Assembly (NCBI GenBank): GCA_947497945.1
Contig: CANMIP010000008.1
Location: 62,001 to 126,000 of the forward strand
Reading direction: 5' to 3'
Source of the DNA: an uncultured Tropicimonas sp.
GTDB lineage: Bacteria; Pseudomonadota; Alphaproteobacteria; Rhodobacterales; Rhodobacteraceae
Length of the DNA: 64,000 nt
Shown piece after piece: positions 17,231-25,145 of the stretch. How positions within the stretch are numbered: the stretch's first letter is position 1; each line of letters begins with the position of its first letter. The notes below the pieces were generated by a model, which searched no databases, was not told the DNA's origin, and saw only the letters and a program-made list of their open reading frames with translations. The translations under genes and the position numbers were made by a program.

Positions 17231-18499
17231 GTGACCGTCACCTACCTGAAACAGGCCGCGCGGCGTCCGGCGGAAGAAAACACCGACATCCGCGACATTG
17301 TCCGCATCATGCTGGCCAATATCGAGCGCGATGGCGAGGCGGGTGTACGCGGCTACGCGGAAAAGCTCGACGGCTGGACCGGCGACATCGTCCTCGCCGA
17401 GGCCGACCGCCGCGCGGCCTGCGACCGGGTCCCGGAGGCGCTGAAGGCGGATATCCGCTTCGCCCATGACAATATCCGCCGCTTCGCCGAGGCGCAGATG
17501 GCGACGATCCAGGACTGCGAGATCGAGGTGATCCCGGGGCTGATCGCCGGGCAGAAGCAGATCCCGGTCTCCAGTGCCGGCTGCTACGTGCCGGGCGGGC
17601 GCTACAGCCACATCGCCAGCGCGCTGATGACCATCACCACCGCGAAGGTCGCGGGCGTGCCGCATATCACCGCCGTCTCCCCGCCCCGCCCGGGCGGCAT
17701 CCCCGACGCGATCCTCTACGCGATGGATCTGAGCGGCGCGGATCTGATTCTCAATCTCGGCGGCGTGCAGGGAATTGCCGCCATGGCGCAGGGGCTCTTC
17801 GGCGCGCAGCCGGCCGACATCCTCGTCGGCCCCGGCAATGCCTATGTCGCCGAGGCCAAGCGCATGCTTTTCGGCCCCGTGGGCATCGACATGTTCGCCG
17901 GGCCGACGGATTCGCTCGTCATCGCCGATCACACCGCATCGGTCGAAACCGTCGCCTGGGATCTTGTCAGCCAGGCCGAGCATGGCGCCGACAGCCCGGT
18001 CTGGCTGGTCGCCACCGACCGCGCCGTCGCCGAAGGGGTCATGGCGCGCGCCGATGCGCTGATCGCCAGCCTGCCGGAGCCCAACACAACCGCCGCCCGT
18101 GTCGCCTGGGTCGAGCGGGCCGAAATCATCCTCTGCGACACGCGCGAGGAAGCTGTCGCCGTCTCCGACCGCTACGCGCCCGAGCATCTCCAGGTGCAGG
18201 CCGAGGATCTCGACTGGTGGCTGGACACTCTCTCCGCCTATGGCTCGCTCTTTCTCGGCAAGGAGACGACGGTCCCCTTCGGCGACAAGAGTTCGGGGCC
18301 GAACCACGTGCTGCCAACCGGCGGCGCGGCGCGCTACACCGGCGGGCTGTCAGTGCACAAGTTCACCAAGACCGTGACCTGGCAGCGCTGCAATGAAGCC
18401 GCCTCGCGCGAGCTGGCCGAACGGACGGCGCGGATCAGCCGTATGGAGGGTATGGAGGGCCATGCGCGCGCCGCCGAGCTGCGCCTGAAGCGCGACTGA
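17231..18499 (+). CDS. Histidinol-dehydrogenase-family zinc-dependent alcohol dehydrogenase
   Basis: 422-residue HisD-family NAD-dependent dehydrogenase. The start is taken at GTG 17231 (VTVTYLKQAARRP); the upstream part of the open frame overlaps the preceding gene. Zinc and catalytic signatures are present: SQAEHG (Gln and His ligands), APEHLQV (catalytic Glu-His), FGDKSSGPNHVLPTGG (Asp ligand) and LSVHKF (His ligand). Its place behind a DMGDH-like enzyme, away from other his genes, argues for a catabolic paralogue rather than histidine biosynthesis. Such paralogues include HpsN, the sulfopropanediol dehydrogenase of roseobacters, but no hpsO, hpsP or sulfolactate genes are here, so I leave it unnamed. 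Confidence 0.85.
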   Translation: MTVTYLKQAARRPAEENTDIRDIVRIMLANIERDGEAGVRGYAEKLDGWTGDIVLAEADRRAACDRVPEALKADIRFAHDNIRRFAEAQMATIQDCEIEVIPGLIAGQKQIPVSSAGCYVPGGRYSHIASALMTITTAKVAGVPHITAVSPPRPGGIPDAILYAMDLSGADLILNLGGVQGIAAMAQGLFGAQPADILVGPGNAYVAEAKRMLFGPVGIDMFAGPTDSLVIADHTASVETVAWDLVSQAEHGADSPVWLVATDRAVAEGVMARADALIASLPEPNTTAARVAWVERAEIILCDTREEAVAVSDRYAPEHLQVQAEDLDWWLDTLSAYGSLFLGKETTVPFGDKSSGPNHVLPTGGAARYTGGLSVHKFTKTVTWQRCNEAASRELAERTARISRMEGMEGHARAAELRLKRD

Positions 18500-18947
18500 T
18501 CCGGACAACGCCAAGCATTGTGGACGGAGCGGGACAACGGATTTCGGCACCTCTCGCGGCGAAAGAAAACGTGCAACAACAGCCATGCCTGTGCCTGCCC
18601 GTGGGGAGGCGCTGCAACGCCTGTTCGAAACACTTTATGGGGCCACGTTCTGCGACATGAATGGTTTGCGCTGTCGGTGAAGACGCGCCAGCCCGCCGGA
18701 ACGGGCAGGCGCTGGCACGGCGGCCTTCGGCCTTGTTCCGTGCCCTTCAGTGCTCTGCCCGAAAACGCCACCGGCCCAGTTCAGTTCTTCGCGGGAACGG
18801 GAAAGGACGACGGCCCAGTGATTAAAATCGCCATGCGTGGATCCCCGGCTTCGGCACGCAGGATCGCCCCTTGCCCTGCCCGCCGCGACCCCGCTGCACT
18901 TGCCAGCCCGTGCTCGAGATCTTAGCTCTTGAGGAGGAGGTCAGGCC
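18500..18947. other. Intergenic region containing dispersed repeat copy A
   Basis: About 450 bp between the HisD-like gene and the ABC exporter operon. The first half is repeat copy A (18526-18750), and the remainder shows no gene. The exporter promoter should lie in 18751-18930. Confidence 0.5.
18526..18750 (+). repeat. Dispersed 3'-UTR repeat, copy A (two terminal hairpins)
   Basis: About 225 bp, homologous to segments at 31200-31421 and, reversed, 49490-49715. It begins 27 bp after the HisD-like stop codon, in the same orientation as that gene. Hairpin 1 pairs GCGCCAGCCCG (18685-18695) with CGGGCAGGCGC (18702-18712) around the loop CCGGAA. Hairpin 2 pairs GGCACGG (18714-18720) with CCGTGCC (18738-18744) and encloses a GGCC/TTC/GGCC stem-loop. 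No protein is convincing in it. Confidence 0.8.
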
Positions 18948-19676
18948 ATGCCCGGAAAGACCGACACGTCGCCAAGGCTCGCCTTTCAGACCGAGGGGCT
19001 GACGAAGACCTATGGCGAGGGCGAAGCGGCCGTCCACGCCCTGCGCGGCGTCGACCTGAGCCTGCCCGATGGCGAGCTGGTCGTGCTGCTCGGCGCCTCC
19101 GGCTCGGGAAAGTCGACCCTGCTGAACATCCTCGGCGGGCTGGACCGCGCCACCTCCGGCAGCGCCCGCTTTCGCGACCACGAGCTGACCACCCATTCCG
19201 ACCGTGCCCTGACCCGCTATCGGCGCGACCATGTTGGCTTCGTTTTCCAGTTCTACAACCTCATGCCGGCGCTGACCGCGGAGGAAAATGTCGAGCTGGT
19301 CACCGAGATCGCCCGCAACCCGATGTCTCCCGCCGAGGCGCTCGATCTCGTCGGGCTCGGGCCCCGGCGGCACCATTTCCCCGCCCAGCTCTCGGGCGGC
19401 GAGCAGCAGCGCGTCGCCATCGCCCGCGCCATCGCCAAGCGCCCGGACGTGCTCTTCTGCGACGAGCCCACCGGCGCGCTGGACAGCACCACCGGCCGCG
19501 CCGTCCTGCAAGTCATCGCCGATATCAACGAAGAGCTCGGCACCACCGTTCTCATGGTGACCCATGCCGCCCATACCGCCGCCATGGCGCATCGCGTGTT
19601 GCGCTTCTCCGACGGCGCCATCCACGCCGTGGAAGTCAACGCGACCCGCCTTGCACCAAGGGAGATAGACTGGTGA
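18948..19676 (+). CDS. ABC transporter ATP-binding protein (LolD/MacB type)
   Basis: 242-residue ATPase that energises the FtsX-type permease encoded next. Walker A is GASGSGKST (about residue 49), the signature is [15 protein letters not shown], and Walker B is [12 protein letters not shown]. The TGALDS form of the motif after Walker B is typical of the MacB/LolD group. The RBS GAGGAGGAGG lies upstream of ATG 18948. It is the first gene of an operon encoding ATPase, permease and periplasmic adaptor, the layout of MacAB/DevBCA-like export machines. Confidence 0.92.
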   Translation: MPGKTDTSPRLAFQTEGLTKTYGEGEAAVHALRGVDLSLPDGELVVLLGASGSGKSTLLNILGGLDRATSGSARFRDHELTTHSDRALTRYRRDHVGFVFQFYNLMPALTAEENVELVTEIARNPMSPAEALDLVGLGPRRHHFPAQLSGGEQQRVAIARAIAKRPDVLFCDEPTGALDSTTGRAVLQVIADINEELGTTVLMVTHAAHTAAMAHRVLRFSDGAIHAVEVNATRLAPREIDW

Positions 19677-19854
19677 TCCGCCTGCCTCCCACCTCCCCGG
19701 GAAATCTCGCTGCCCGATCCGGCTTGCGAGACCGCGCAGGACCGCCGTCGGTAGCCGGCACATCTTCGGCCAACCCAACGCGATGCAACATGTTTGTTCT
19801 GCCACCGCACCACCCGCATAGTGCCCGCGGGCGCGACCCGACGGAGGCGGGCGG

Positions 19855-22227
19855 ATGACTTTCCTCTCCCCCCTCGATCGCAAGCTCCTGCGCGACCTCT
19901 GGCGCATCAAGGGCCAGGCCGGCGCCATCGCCGCCGTCATCGCGCTCGGGGTGATGACGCTGGTGATGATGTCCGGCCTCGTCAACACGCTGGAGCTGAC
20001 CAAGACCGCCTATTACGAGCGCTACCGGCTGCCGCAGGTCTTTGCCCCCGTCGAGCGCGCGCCCGAGCGCATCCTCGACCGGCTGGCGGAGATCCCCGGC
20101 GTCTCGGCGGTCGAGGGGCGCGTCACCGGCATGGCGCTGATCGAGATCGACGACGAGATCTTGCCGATCCGCGCCCAGGCCGTCTCCCTGCCCGCGCATG
20201 GCCGCGCCCGGCTCGGCGATATCTACCTCGCCGAGGGCCGCCTGCCCGACCCCGCCCGCGCCGAGGAGGTCCTGCTGCTCAAGGCCTTTGCCGATGCCCG
20301 CGCCCTGAAGCCGGGCGACGCGCTCTCGGCGACGATGAATGGCGCCCGGCGCGGCTTCCGGGTCACCGGGCTCGCCCGTTCGCCCGAGTTCCTCTACACC
20401 ACCGCGCCGGGCGAGATCGTCCCGGACGACGCCCGTTTCGCCGTCCTCTGGATGAGCCGGGACAGCCTCGCGGCCGCCTATGACATGGATGGCGCCTTCA
20501 ATGAGGCACTGCTGGCGCTGGAACGCGGTGCCAGCGAGCCGGCTGTCATCGCCGCCGCCGACCGCATCCTCGACCCGCTGGGGGGGCGCGGCGCCTATGG
20601 GCTGGCCGACCATCAGAGCAATTTCTTCCTCACCGAGGAGATCAATGGTGCCCGCTCGACCGCCGTCGCCGTGCCGCCGATCTTCCTCGGCGTCTCCGCC
20701 TTCCTGCTCGCGATCACCATGCACCGGATCGTGCAGGCCGAGCGCGAACAGATCGGGCTGCTGAAGGCCTTCGGCTATACCGATGGCGAGACCGCAATCC
20801 ACTACCTCAAGCTGATGCTGGCCATCGCGCTGGTGGGCGCCGGCGCGGGCGCCCTGCTCGGCATCGCCGCAGGCCGCGCCATGGCGGGGCTCTACACGGA
20901 TTACTACAAGTTCCCCTTCCTCGTCTTCACGCTGGATCCGCGCAGCTTCGTCACCGGCTTCGCCACCTCCGTCGGCGCTGCAACGGCCGGGGGCGCAGGC
21001 GTGCTGCGCGCCGTCTTCCGGCTCTCGCCGGCCGTCGCCATGCGCCCGCCCGCCCCGGCGGATTACACCGCCTCCGGCGGGATCAGCCGCCTTGCCCGCC
21101 GCCTGCTCGACCAGCCTGGCCGCATGGTCCTGCGCCGCCTGCACCGCCAGCCCGGCCGCATGCTCGGCGCCGCCATCGGCATCGCCACCGGCATGGCGCT
21201 GTCGGTCGGCATGATCGGGCTGCAGAGCGGCTTCGCCCGCACCGTAGACCTCGCCTTCACCGTGCTCGACCGCTCAGATGCGCAGGTCACCTTCACCCAT
21301 GCCATGTCCGAGAAGGCGATCTACGAGCTTGCCCGCCTGCCCGGAATCGAGTCGGTCGAGCCGGTGCGCAATGTCTCCGTCCTGCTGCGCCACGGGCTGG
21401 AAACCCATCGCGGCGCCATCACCGGGCTGGGAGAAAGCGCGCGCCTCGCCCGCGCCCTGGATGCCGAGCAGCGCCCGCTCACCCTGCCCGAGGATGGCAT
21501 CGTCCTGTCCACCACGCTCGCGCAGGTCCTCGGGGCCGCGCCGGGCGACGTGATCACCGCCGAGATCCGCGAGGGCCGCCGCCCTATGCTCGACATCCCC
21601 GTCGCCGCCGTCGCCGACAGCCTGCTCGGGGCCCCGGCCTATATGCGGCTCGACGCACTCAACCTTGCGCTGAAAGAGCCCGGCCGCGCCTCCGGCGCCT
21701 ATCTCCGCCTTGCCCCCGGCGCCGAAACACAGGTTTTCGAGACCGTGCGCGACATGCCGGCGCTGGCCGGAATCGCGCTCAAGGAGGATATGCGGCTGGC
21801 GATCCAGGAGGTGATGGACAATGGCATGGGCGCAATGCGCTTCGTCATGCTGACCATTGCCGGCATCGTCACCTTCGGCATCGTCTACAACGCCGCCCGC
21901 ATCGCCTATGCCGAGCGCGCCCGCGACCTCGCGAGCCTGCGCGTGATCGGCTTCACGCGCGGCGAGGCGGCCTTCGTACTGCTGGGCGAGCTGGGCCTGA
22001 TCGTGATGATGGCACTGCCGCTGGGGGCGGTTGCCGGCTATGGCATGTCGGCGCTCATCGCCAGCGCCTTTTCCACGGAAATCTACACCATCCCGCTGAT
22101 CTTCGACGCGCATTCGGTGGCCAGCGCGACGCTCGCCGTGCTCGCCTCGGCGGTCTTCTCGGGATGGATCGTCAAGCGCGACCTTGACCGGATCGAGCTT
22201 GTCTCGGCATTGAAGACGCGGGAGTGA
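19855..22227 (+). CDS. FtsX-like ABC permease (duplicated core, MacB/LolCE superfamily)
   Basis: 790-residue membrane protein with an N-terminal membrane anchor (residues 20-42), a large periplasmic domain, a first FtsX block of three membrane segments (about 275-395), a second anchor (about 425-450), a second periplasmic domain and a final FtsX block (about 655-780). This duplicated form carries all permease functions in one chain, as in COG0577 exporters. It probably pumps a lipid, peptide or lipoprotein-like substrate across the envelope with the ATPase and adaptor beside it. A 178-bp gap separates it from the ATPase gene, while its stop overlaps a possible GTG start of the adaptor. Confidence 0.9.
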   Translation: MTFLSPLDRKLLRDLWRIKGQAGAIAAVIALGVMTLVMMSGLVNTLELTKTAYYERYRLPQVFAPVERAPERILDRLAEIPGVSAVEGRVTGMALIEIDDEILPIRAQAVSLPAHGRARLGDIYLAEGRLPDPARAEEVLLLKAFADARALKPGDALSATMNGARRGFRVTGLARSPEFLYTTAPGEIVPDDARFAVLWMSRDSLAAAYDMDGAFNEALLALERGASEPAVIAAADRILDPLGGRGAYGLADHQSNFFLTEEINGARSTAVAVPPIFLGVSAFLLAITMHRIVQAEREQIGLLKAFGYTDGETAIHYLKLMLAIALVGAGAGALLGIAAGRAMAGLYTDYYKFPFLVFTLDPRSFVTGFATSVGAATAGGAGVLRAVFRLSPAVAMRPPAPADYTASGGISRLARRLLDQPGRMVLRRLHRQPGRMLGAAIGIATGMALSVGMIGLQSGFARTVDLAFTVLDRSDAQVTFTHAMSEKAIYELARLPGIESVEPVRNVSVLLRHGLETHRGAITGLGESARLARALDAEQRPLTLPEDGIVLSTTLAQVLGAAPGDVITAEIREGRRPMLDIPVAAVADSLLGAPAYMRLDALNLALKEPGRASGAYLRLAPGAETQVFETVRDMPALAGIALKEDMRLAIQEVMDNGMGAMRFVMLTIAGIVTFGIVYNAARIAYAERARDLASLRVIGFTRGEAAFVLLGELGLIVMMALPLGAVAGYGMSALIASAFSTEIYTIPLIFDAHSVASATLAVLASAVFSGWIVKRDLDRIELVSALKTRE

Positions 22228-22232
22228 AGGAT

Positions 22233-23468
22233 ATGGCAACACGCAAGACAACCCGCAGGATCATCACGCTTCTGGTGCTGGCCGGGCTCGGCGCCACGCT
22301 GGCCTGGGCCTTCCGGCCGCAGCCGGTGCTGGTCGATCTCGGCGAGGTGCGGCGCGGCGCGCTGATGGTCACGATCGACGAGGAGGCACGCACCCGCGTG
22401 CATGAGCCCTATGTCGTCTCCACGCCGGTCGCTGGCCGGCTCCTGCGGCTCGAGGTCGAGCCCGGCGACGCCGTCGAACGCGGCACGACGACCATTGCCC
22501 ATATGCTGCCGATCAACCCCTCCGCGCTCGATATCCGCACCCGGGAACAGGCCCGCGCCGCCGTCACCGCCGCCTCGGCCGCGCTGCGCGTCGCCCGCGC
22601 CGACCTCAACAAGGCCATGGCCGACAATGACCTCGCCCAGTCCGACCTTGCCCGCGCCGAGCGGCTGACCACGTCCGGAACGCTGTCGCAGGCCTCGCTG
22701 GAGCGGGCCCAATCGGCCTCCCGCGCTGCCCAGGCCACGCTGGACACGGCCGAGGCTGCCATCTCCATGCGTGAGGCCGAGGTCGACACGGCCCGCGCCC
22801 AGCTCATCGGCTTCGACGATCACGGGCTCGCCGCCGCGCTCCAGATCACCCGCGAGACCGCAACGCCCCTCTTCGCGCCGGCCACGGGGCGCATCCTGCA
22901 GGTGATGCAGCGGAGCGAGACCACCCTGCCCGTCGGCACGCCGATCATGGAGATCGGCAATATCGAGGATGATCTCGAAGTGCTGGTGGAGCTGCTCTCG
23001 ACCGATGCCGTGCAGGTCACGCAGGGCGCGCGGGTCATCGTCGACAAATGGGGGGGCGACCAGCCGCTCAACGGCGAGGTGATCCGGGTCGATCCCTGGG
23101 GCTTCACCAAGTATTCCGCCCTCGGCGTCGAGGAGCAGCGGGTCAATGCCCGCATCCGCTTCACCGACCCGCCCGAGACCCGCGCCGCCCTCGGCCATGG
23201 CTACCGGGTCGAGGTCCGGATCGTCGTCTGGGAGGCGCAGGATGCCGTGATCGCGCCTGCCAGCGCGCTGTTCCGCAGCGGCGACGGGCATGGCGCCTTC
23301 GTTCTCGGACCGGACGGACTGGCGGAGCTTCGCAGCGTCGTTCCTGAGCGCTCCAACGGCATCGAGACCGCGATCCGCTCCGGTCTCGCTCAGGGCGAGC
23401 AGCTGATCCTCTATCCGGCGCCCGGTCTTGCCGCTGGCCAACGGGTTGCGCCGCGCAATCCGGGATGA
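22233..23468 (+). CDS. HlyD/RND-type periplasmic adaptor subunit
   Basis: 411-residue membrane-fusion protein with an N-terminal anchor (about residues 8-28), a first lipoyl half (VVSTPVAGRLLRLEVEPGDA), a coiled-coil hairpin (about 95-200) rich in Ala/Arg/Glu, the second lipoyl half (PLFAPATGRILQVMQRSE) and a beta-barrel plus proximal domain. I chose ATG 22233. A GTG at 22224 would overlap the permease stop as GTGA and is an equal alternative. With the upstream ATPase and permease it forms a tripartite efflux system; the outer-membrane partner is not in the window. Confidence 0.9.
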   Translation: MATRKTTRRIITLLVLAGLGATLAWAFRPQPVLVDLGEVRRGALMVTIDEEARTRVHEPYVVSTPVAGRLLRLEVEPGDAVERGTTTIAHMLPINPSALDIRTREQARAAVTAASAALRVARADLNKAMADNDLAQSDLARAERLTTSGTLSQASLERAQSASRAAQATLDTAEAAISMREAEVDTARAQLIGFDDHGLAAALQITRETATPLFAPATGRILQVMQRSETTLPVGTPIMEIGNIEDDLEVLVELLSTDAVQVTQGARVIVDKWGGDQPLNGEVIRVDPWGFTKYSALGVEEQRVNARIRFTDPPETRAALGHGYRVEVRIVVWEAQDAVIAPASALFRSGDGHGAFVLGPDGLAELRSVVPERSNGIETAIRSGLAQGEQLILYPAPGLAAGQRVAPRNPG

Positions 23469-23524
23469 AGCACCAGAACAGGCCGAATATTAACCATTTT
23501 CGGCTTGTTAACAGCTACGGTCGT

Positions 23525-23545
23525 ATTATGCCGTGAGTGCATAAT
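23525..23545. promoter_or_regulatory. Perfect inverted repeat upstream of the 23601 gene
   Basis: ATTATGC, a 7-base spacer, then GCATAAT (arms 23525-23531 and 23539-23545). It lies 56 bp upstream of the next start in an AT-rich island inside GC-rich DNA, so an operator is more likely than a terminator. The binding regulator is unknown. Confidence 0.4.
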
Positions 23546-23600
23546 TCGTGCAATGGTTGTGCGAGTTTCAATTTGCCCGTGGCGAAAGCGCTCGAGAAGA

Positions 23601-24029
23601 ATGCCCTGTCGTTATCACCTTCGTCCCGATCTCGACCTGATCCTGCTCTGGCATTCGGGGCATCTGACCAGTCAGTGCCAGCGGCGTGCGCTCTCGGAAT
23701 TGACCGCTGAGCCGGATTACCGCGCCGATGCGCGGATTCTCGTTGACGCCTCGCAGGTCGTCTCGACCGATGTCGAACTGGGCACGTTGTTGAAGCGCCG
23801 CAAGCTGCATGCCATCCAGTTGACGGAAGTGAAACGCCCGACCCGCTGGAGCTACTTCGCCCCGACAGCGCTGTCCTATGGCCTGTCCCGGAGGGCACAG
23901 ATCCTCTTCGACGAGTTGCCCAATCTCGAGATCGGCGTGTTCTGGACCAGCGAGGAGGCGCTGGCCTTTCTGGACCTGGCCGCGACCGACCTGCCCGGTT
24001 GGCCGGAGCCCGGCCCGACCGAGGGCTGA
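23601..24029 (+). CDS. Conserved-looking hypothetical protein, possible STAS/SpoIIAA-like fold
   Basis: 142-residue soluble protein starting MPCRYHLRPDLDLILLWHSG; a longer in-frame start at 23553 is possible. The pattern of an N-terminal two-stranded start, a central hydrophobic strand ARILVDASQV followed by a helix, then a C-terminal EIGVFWTSEEALAFL strand-helix, resembles STAS/SpoIIAA-like small proteins. I infer this from pattern only. No catalytic motif is visible. It lies downstream of a perfect inverted repeat and converges with the universal stress protein gene. Confidence 0.6.
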   Translation: MPCRYHLRPDLDLILLWHSGHLTSQCQRRALSELTAEPDYRADARILVDASQVVSTDVELGTLLKRRKLHAIQLTEVKRPTRWSYFAPTALSYGLSRRAQILFDELPNLEIGVFWTSEEALAFLDLAATDLPGWPEPGPTEG

Positions 24030-24054
24030 GAGCCGCCGGCCAGTCCGCGCCGGA

Positions 24055-24483
24055 TCAGTTGCGCACGACGAAGACCGACTGCTTGGCGTGGCGCACGACG
24101 CGGGCGGCGTTCGGGCCGAGCAGGTAATCCTCCAGCTCCGGCTTGTGCGAGCCGAGCACGATCACATCGGCGCCGATCCGATCGGCCGTGCGCAGGATGT
24201 TGTCATAGACATGCCCCTTGACCACGGTGAGGTCATAAGCCTGCCCCTCGGGCATTTCCTGCCGGGCCCAGCTCTCGAAACGCGCCTTCTCGTCCTCGAC
24301 GATCTTCCGTGTCTGATCTTCGGTGAAGAAGGTGTTGACGAAGGACATGCCGAAATCCGGGATGACGTTGACGATATGCAGGGCCGCGTCGTTGTCCCTG
24401 GCAAGGCGGATGGCAACCTCCGTAACCCGAAGGGCGGAGGTTTCGTCATTCAGGTCGATAGCCACGAGAATGGATTTGTACAT
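24055..24483 (-). CDS. Universal stress protein (UspA family)
   Basis: 142-residue single-domain Usp. The start MYKSILVAIDLND at 24483 gives the canonical first strand. The ATP-binding type C-terminus is incomplete: the motif GSHKPELEDYLLGPNAARVVRHAKQSVFVVR keeps the G-x-N-A and V-V-R-H parts but has HKPEL where ATP binders usually have RG/HG residues. It probably acts as a homodimer in stress adaptation. It lies convergent with the 23601 gene and upstream, divergently, of the mrp operon. Confidence 0.88.
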   Translation of the reverse strand: MYKSILVAIDLNDETSALRVTEVAIRLARDNDAALHIVNVIPDFGMSFVNTFFTEDQTRKIVEDEKARFESWARQEMPEGQAYDLTVVKGHVYDNILRTADRIGADVIVLGSHKPELEDYLLGPNAARVVRHAKQSVFVVRN

Positions 24484-25145
24484 CTTTTCGGTTTTCTCAG
24501 GGGGCGAGGGCGCCGCGAGCGGGCGCGGGATTTCGGGGAGAACTGTCTCGCCCTGCACATGATGGATCGCGGCGGCCCTGTCACGCCCGAAAAGGCGCGC
24601 CCCGTCCGGATCGGCACGATCCGGCCGGATCGTCACCAAACAGCCCGACCTGCGGGTCTCCACCTCCGATCCGGGCGAGCCGCGCCTGAGTCTGGCGTCC
24701 GCCAGAGTCCGCCGGAGTCCGGGGAGCGTCGGATCTCGGGAAGGGGACGCCAACGGCAACGCGCGCCCCGGTCCGACAGAAACCTTGCCGGCCGGCGCCC
24801 CTATGGCACATCATTGCGCGAAAGATCCCGCCGTGATCCGGCCCGGGGCGACAGGTCGGCTCGTGCGGACCAAATCCTCCCGAGAAAGAAACACGCTTTC
24901 GCGACCTGTTTTTTTGCTGGCAGACAGGCCTGTCGCGTCGCGCATATTACGTGAATATCAACCCGGAAAACATTGAATATACACAACAAAACTTCTCACC
25001 GTTGACTCCCGAAACATCCTTCGTACCGCCGCAAGCTGGTGCCGCACCCGGCGATCTGTGTCGCCTGCCCCCAAGGACCGGTTTGCTTTTCCGCGCGAAG
25101 TTCCTACAAATCCCCGGTGAACGGCTCGGCAGATGGGGGATCCCG
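24484..25145. other. Intergenic region between uspA-like gene and mrp operon
   Basis: About 660 bp with no convincing gene. The right half is AT-richer (24.88-25.02 kb). It contains a perfect 12-bp palindrome GACAGGCCTGTC (24923-24934) and an ATATT/AATAT inverted repeat (24944-24958), good candidates for the mrp promoter/operator zone. The upstream extension of the mrpA frame across this region lacks an RBS and a conserved start. Confidence 0.45.
24923..24934. promoter_or_regulatory. Perfect palindrome upstream of mrp operon
   Basis: GACAGGCCTGTC is a perfect 12-base palindrome 212 bp before the mrpA start. It is followed 9 bp later by ATATT, a 5-base spacer and AATAT. Operator function is a guess from position and symmetry. 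Confidence 0.3.

Noticed and set aside
17231-18499. Naming the HisD-like gene hpsN or hisD
   Set aside because: Family motifs fit both, and the neighbours do not include hps or his genes, so neither name can be supported.
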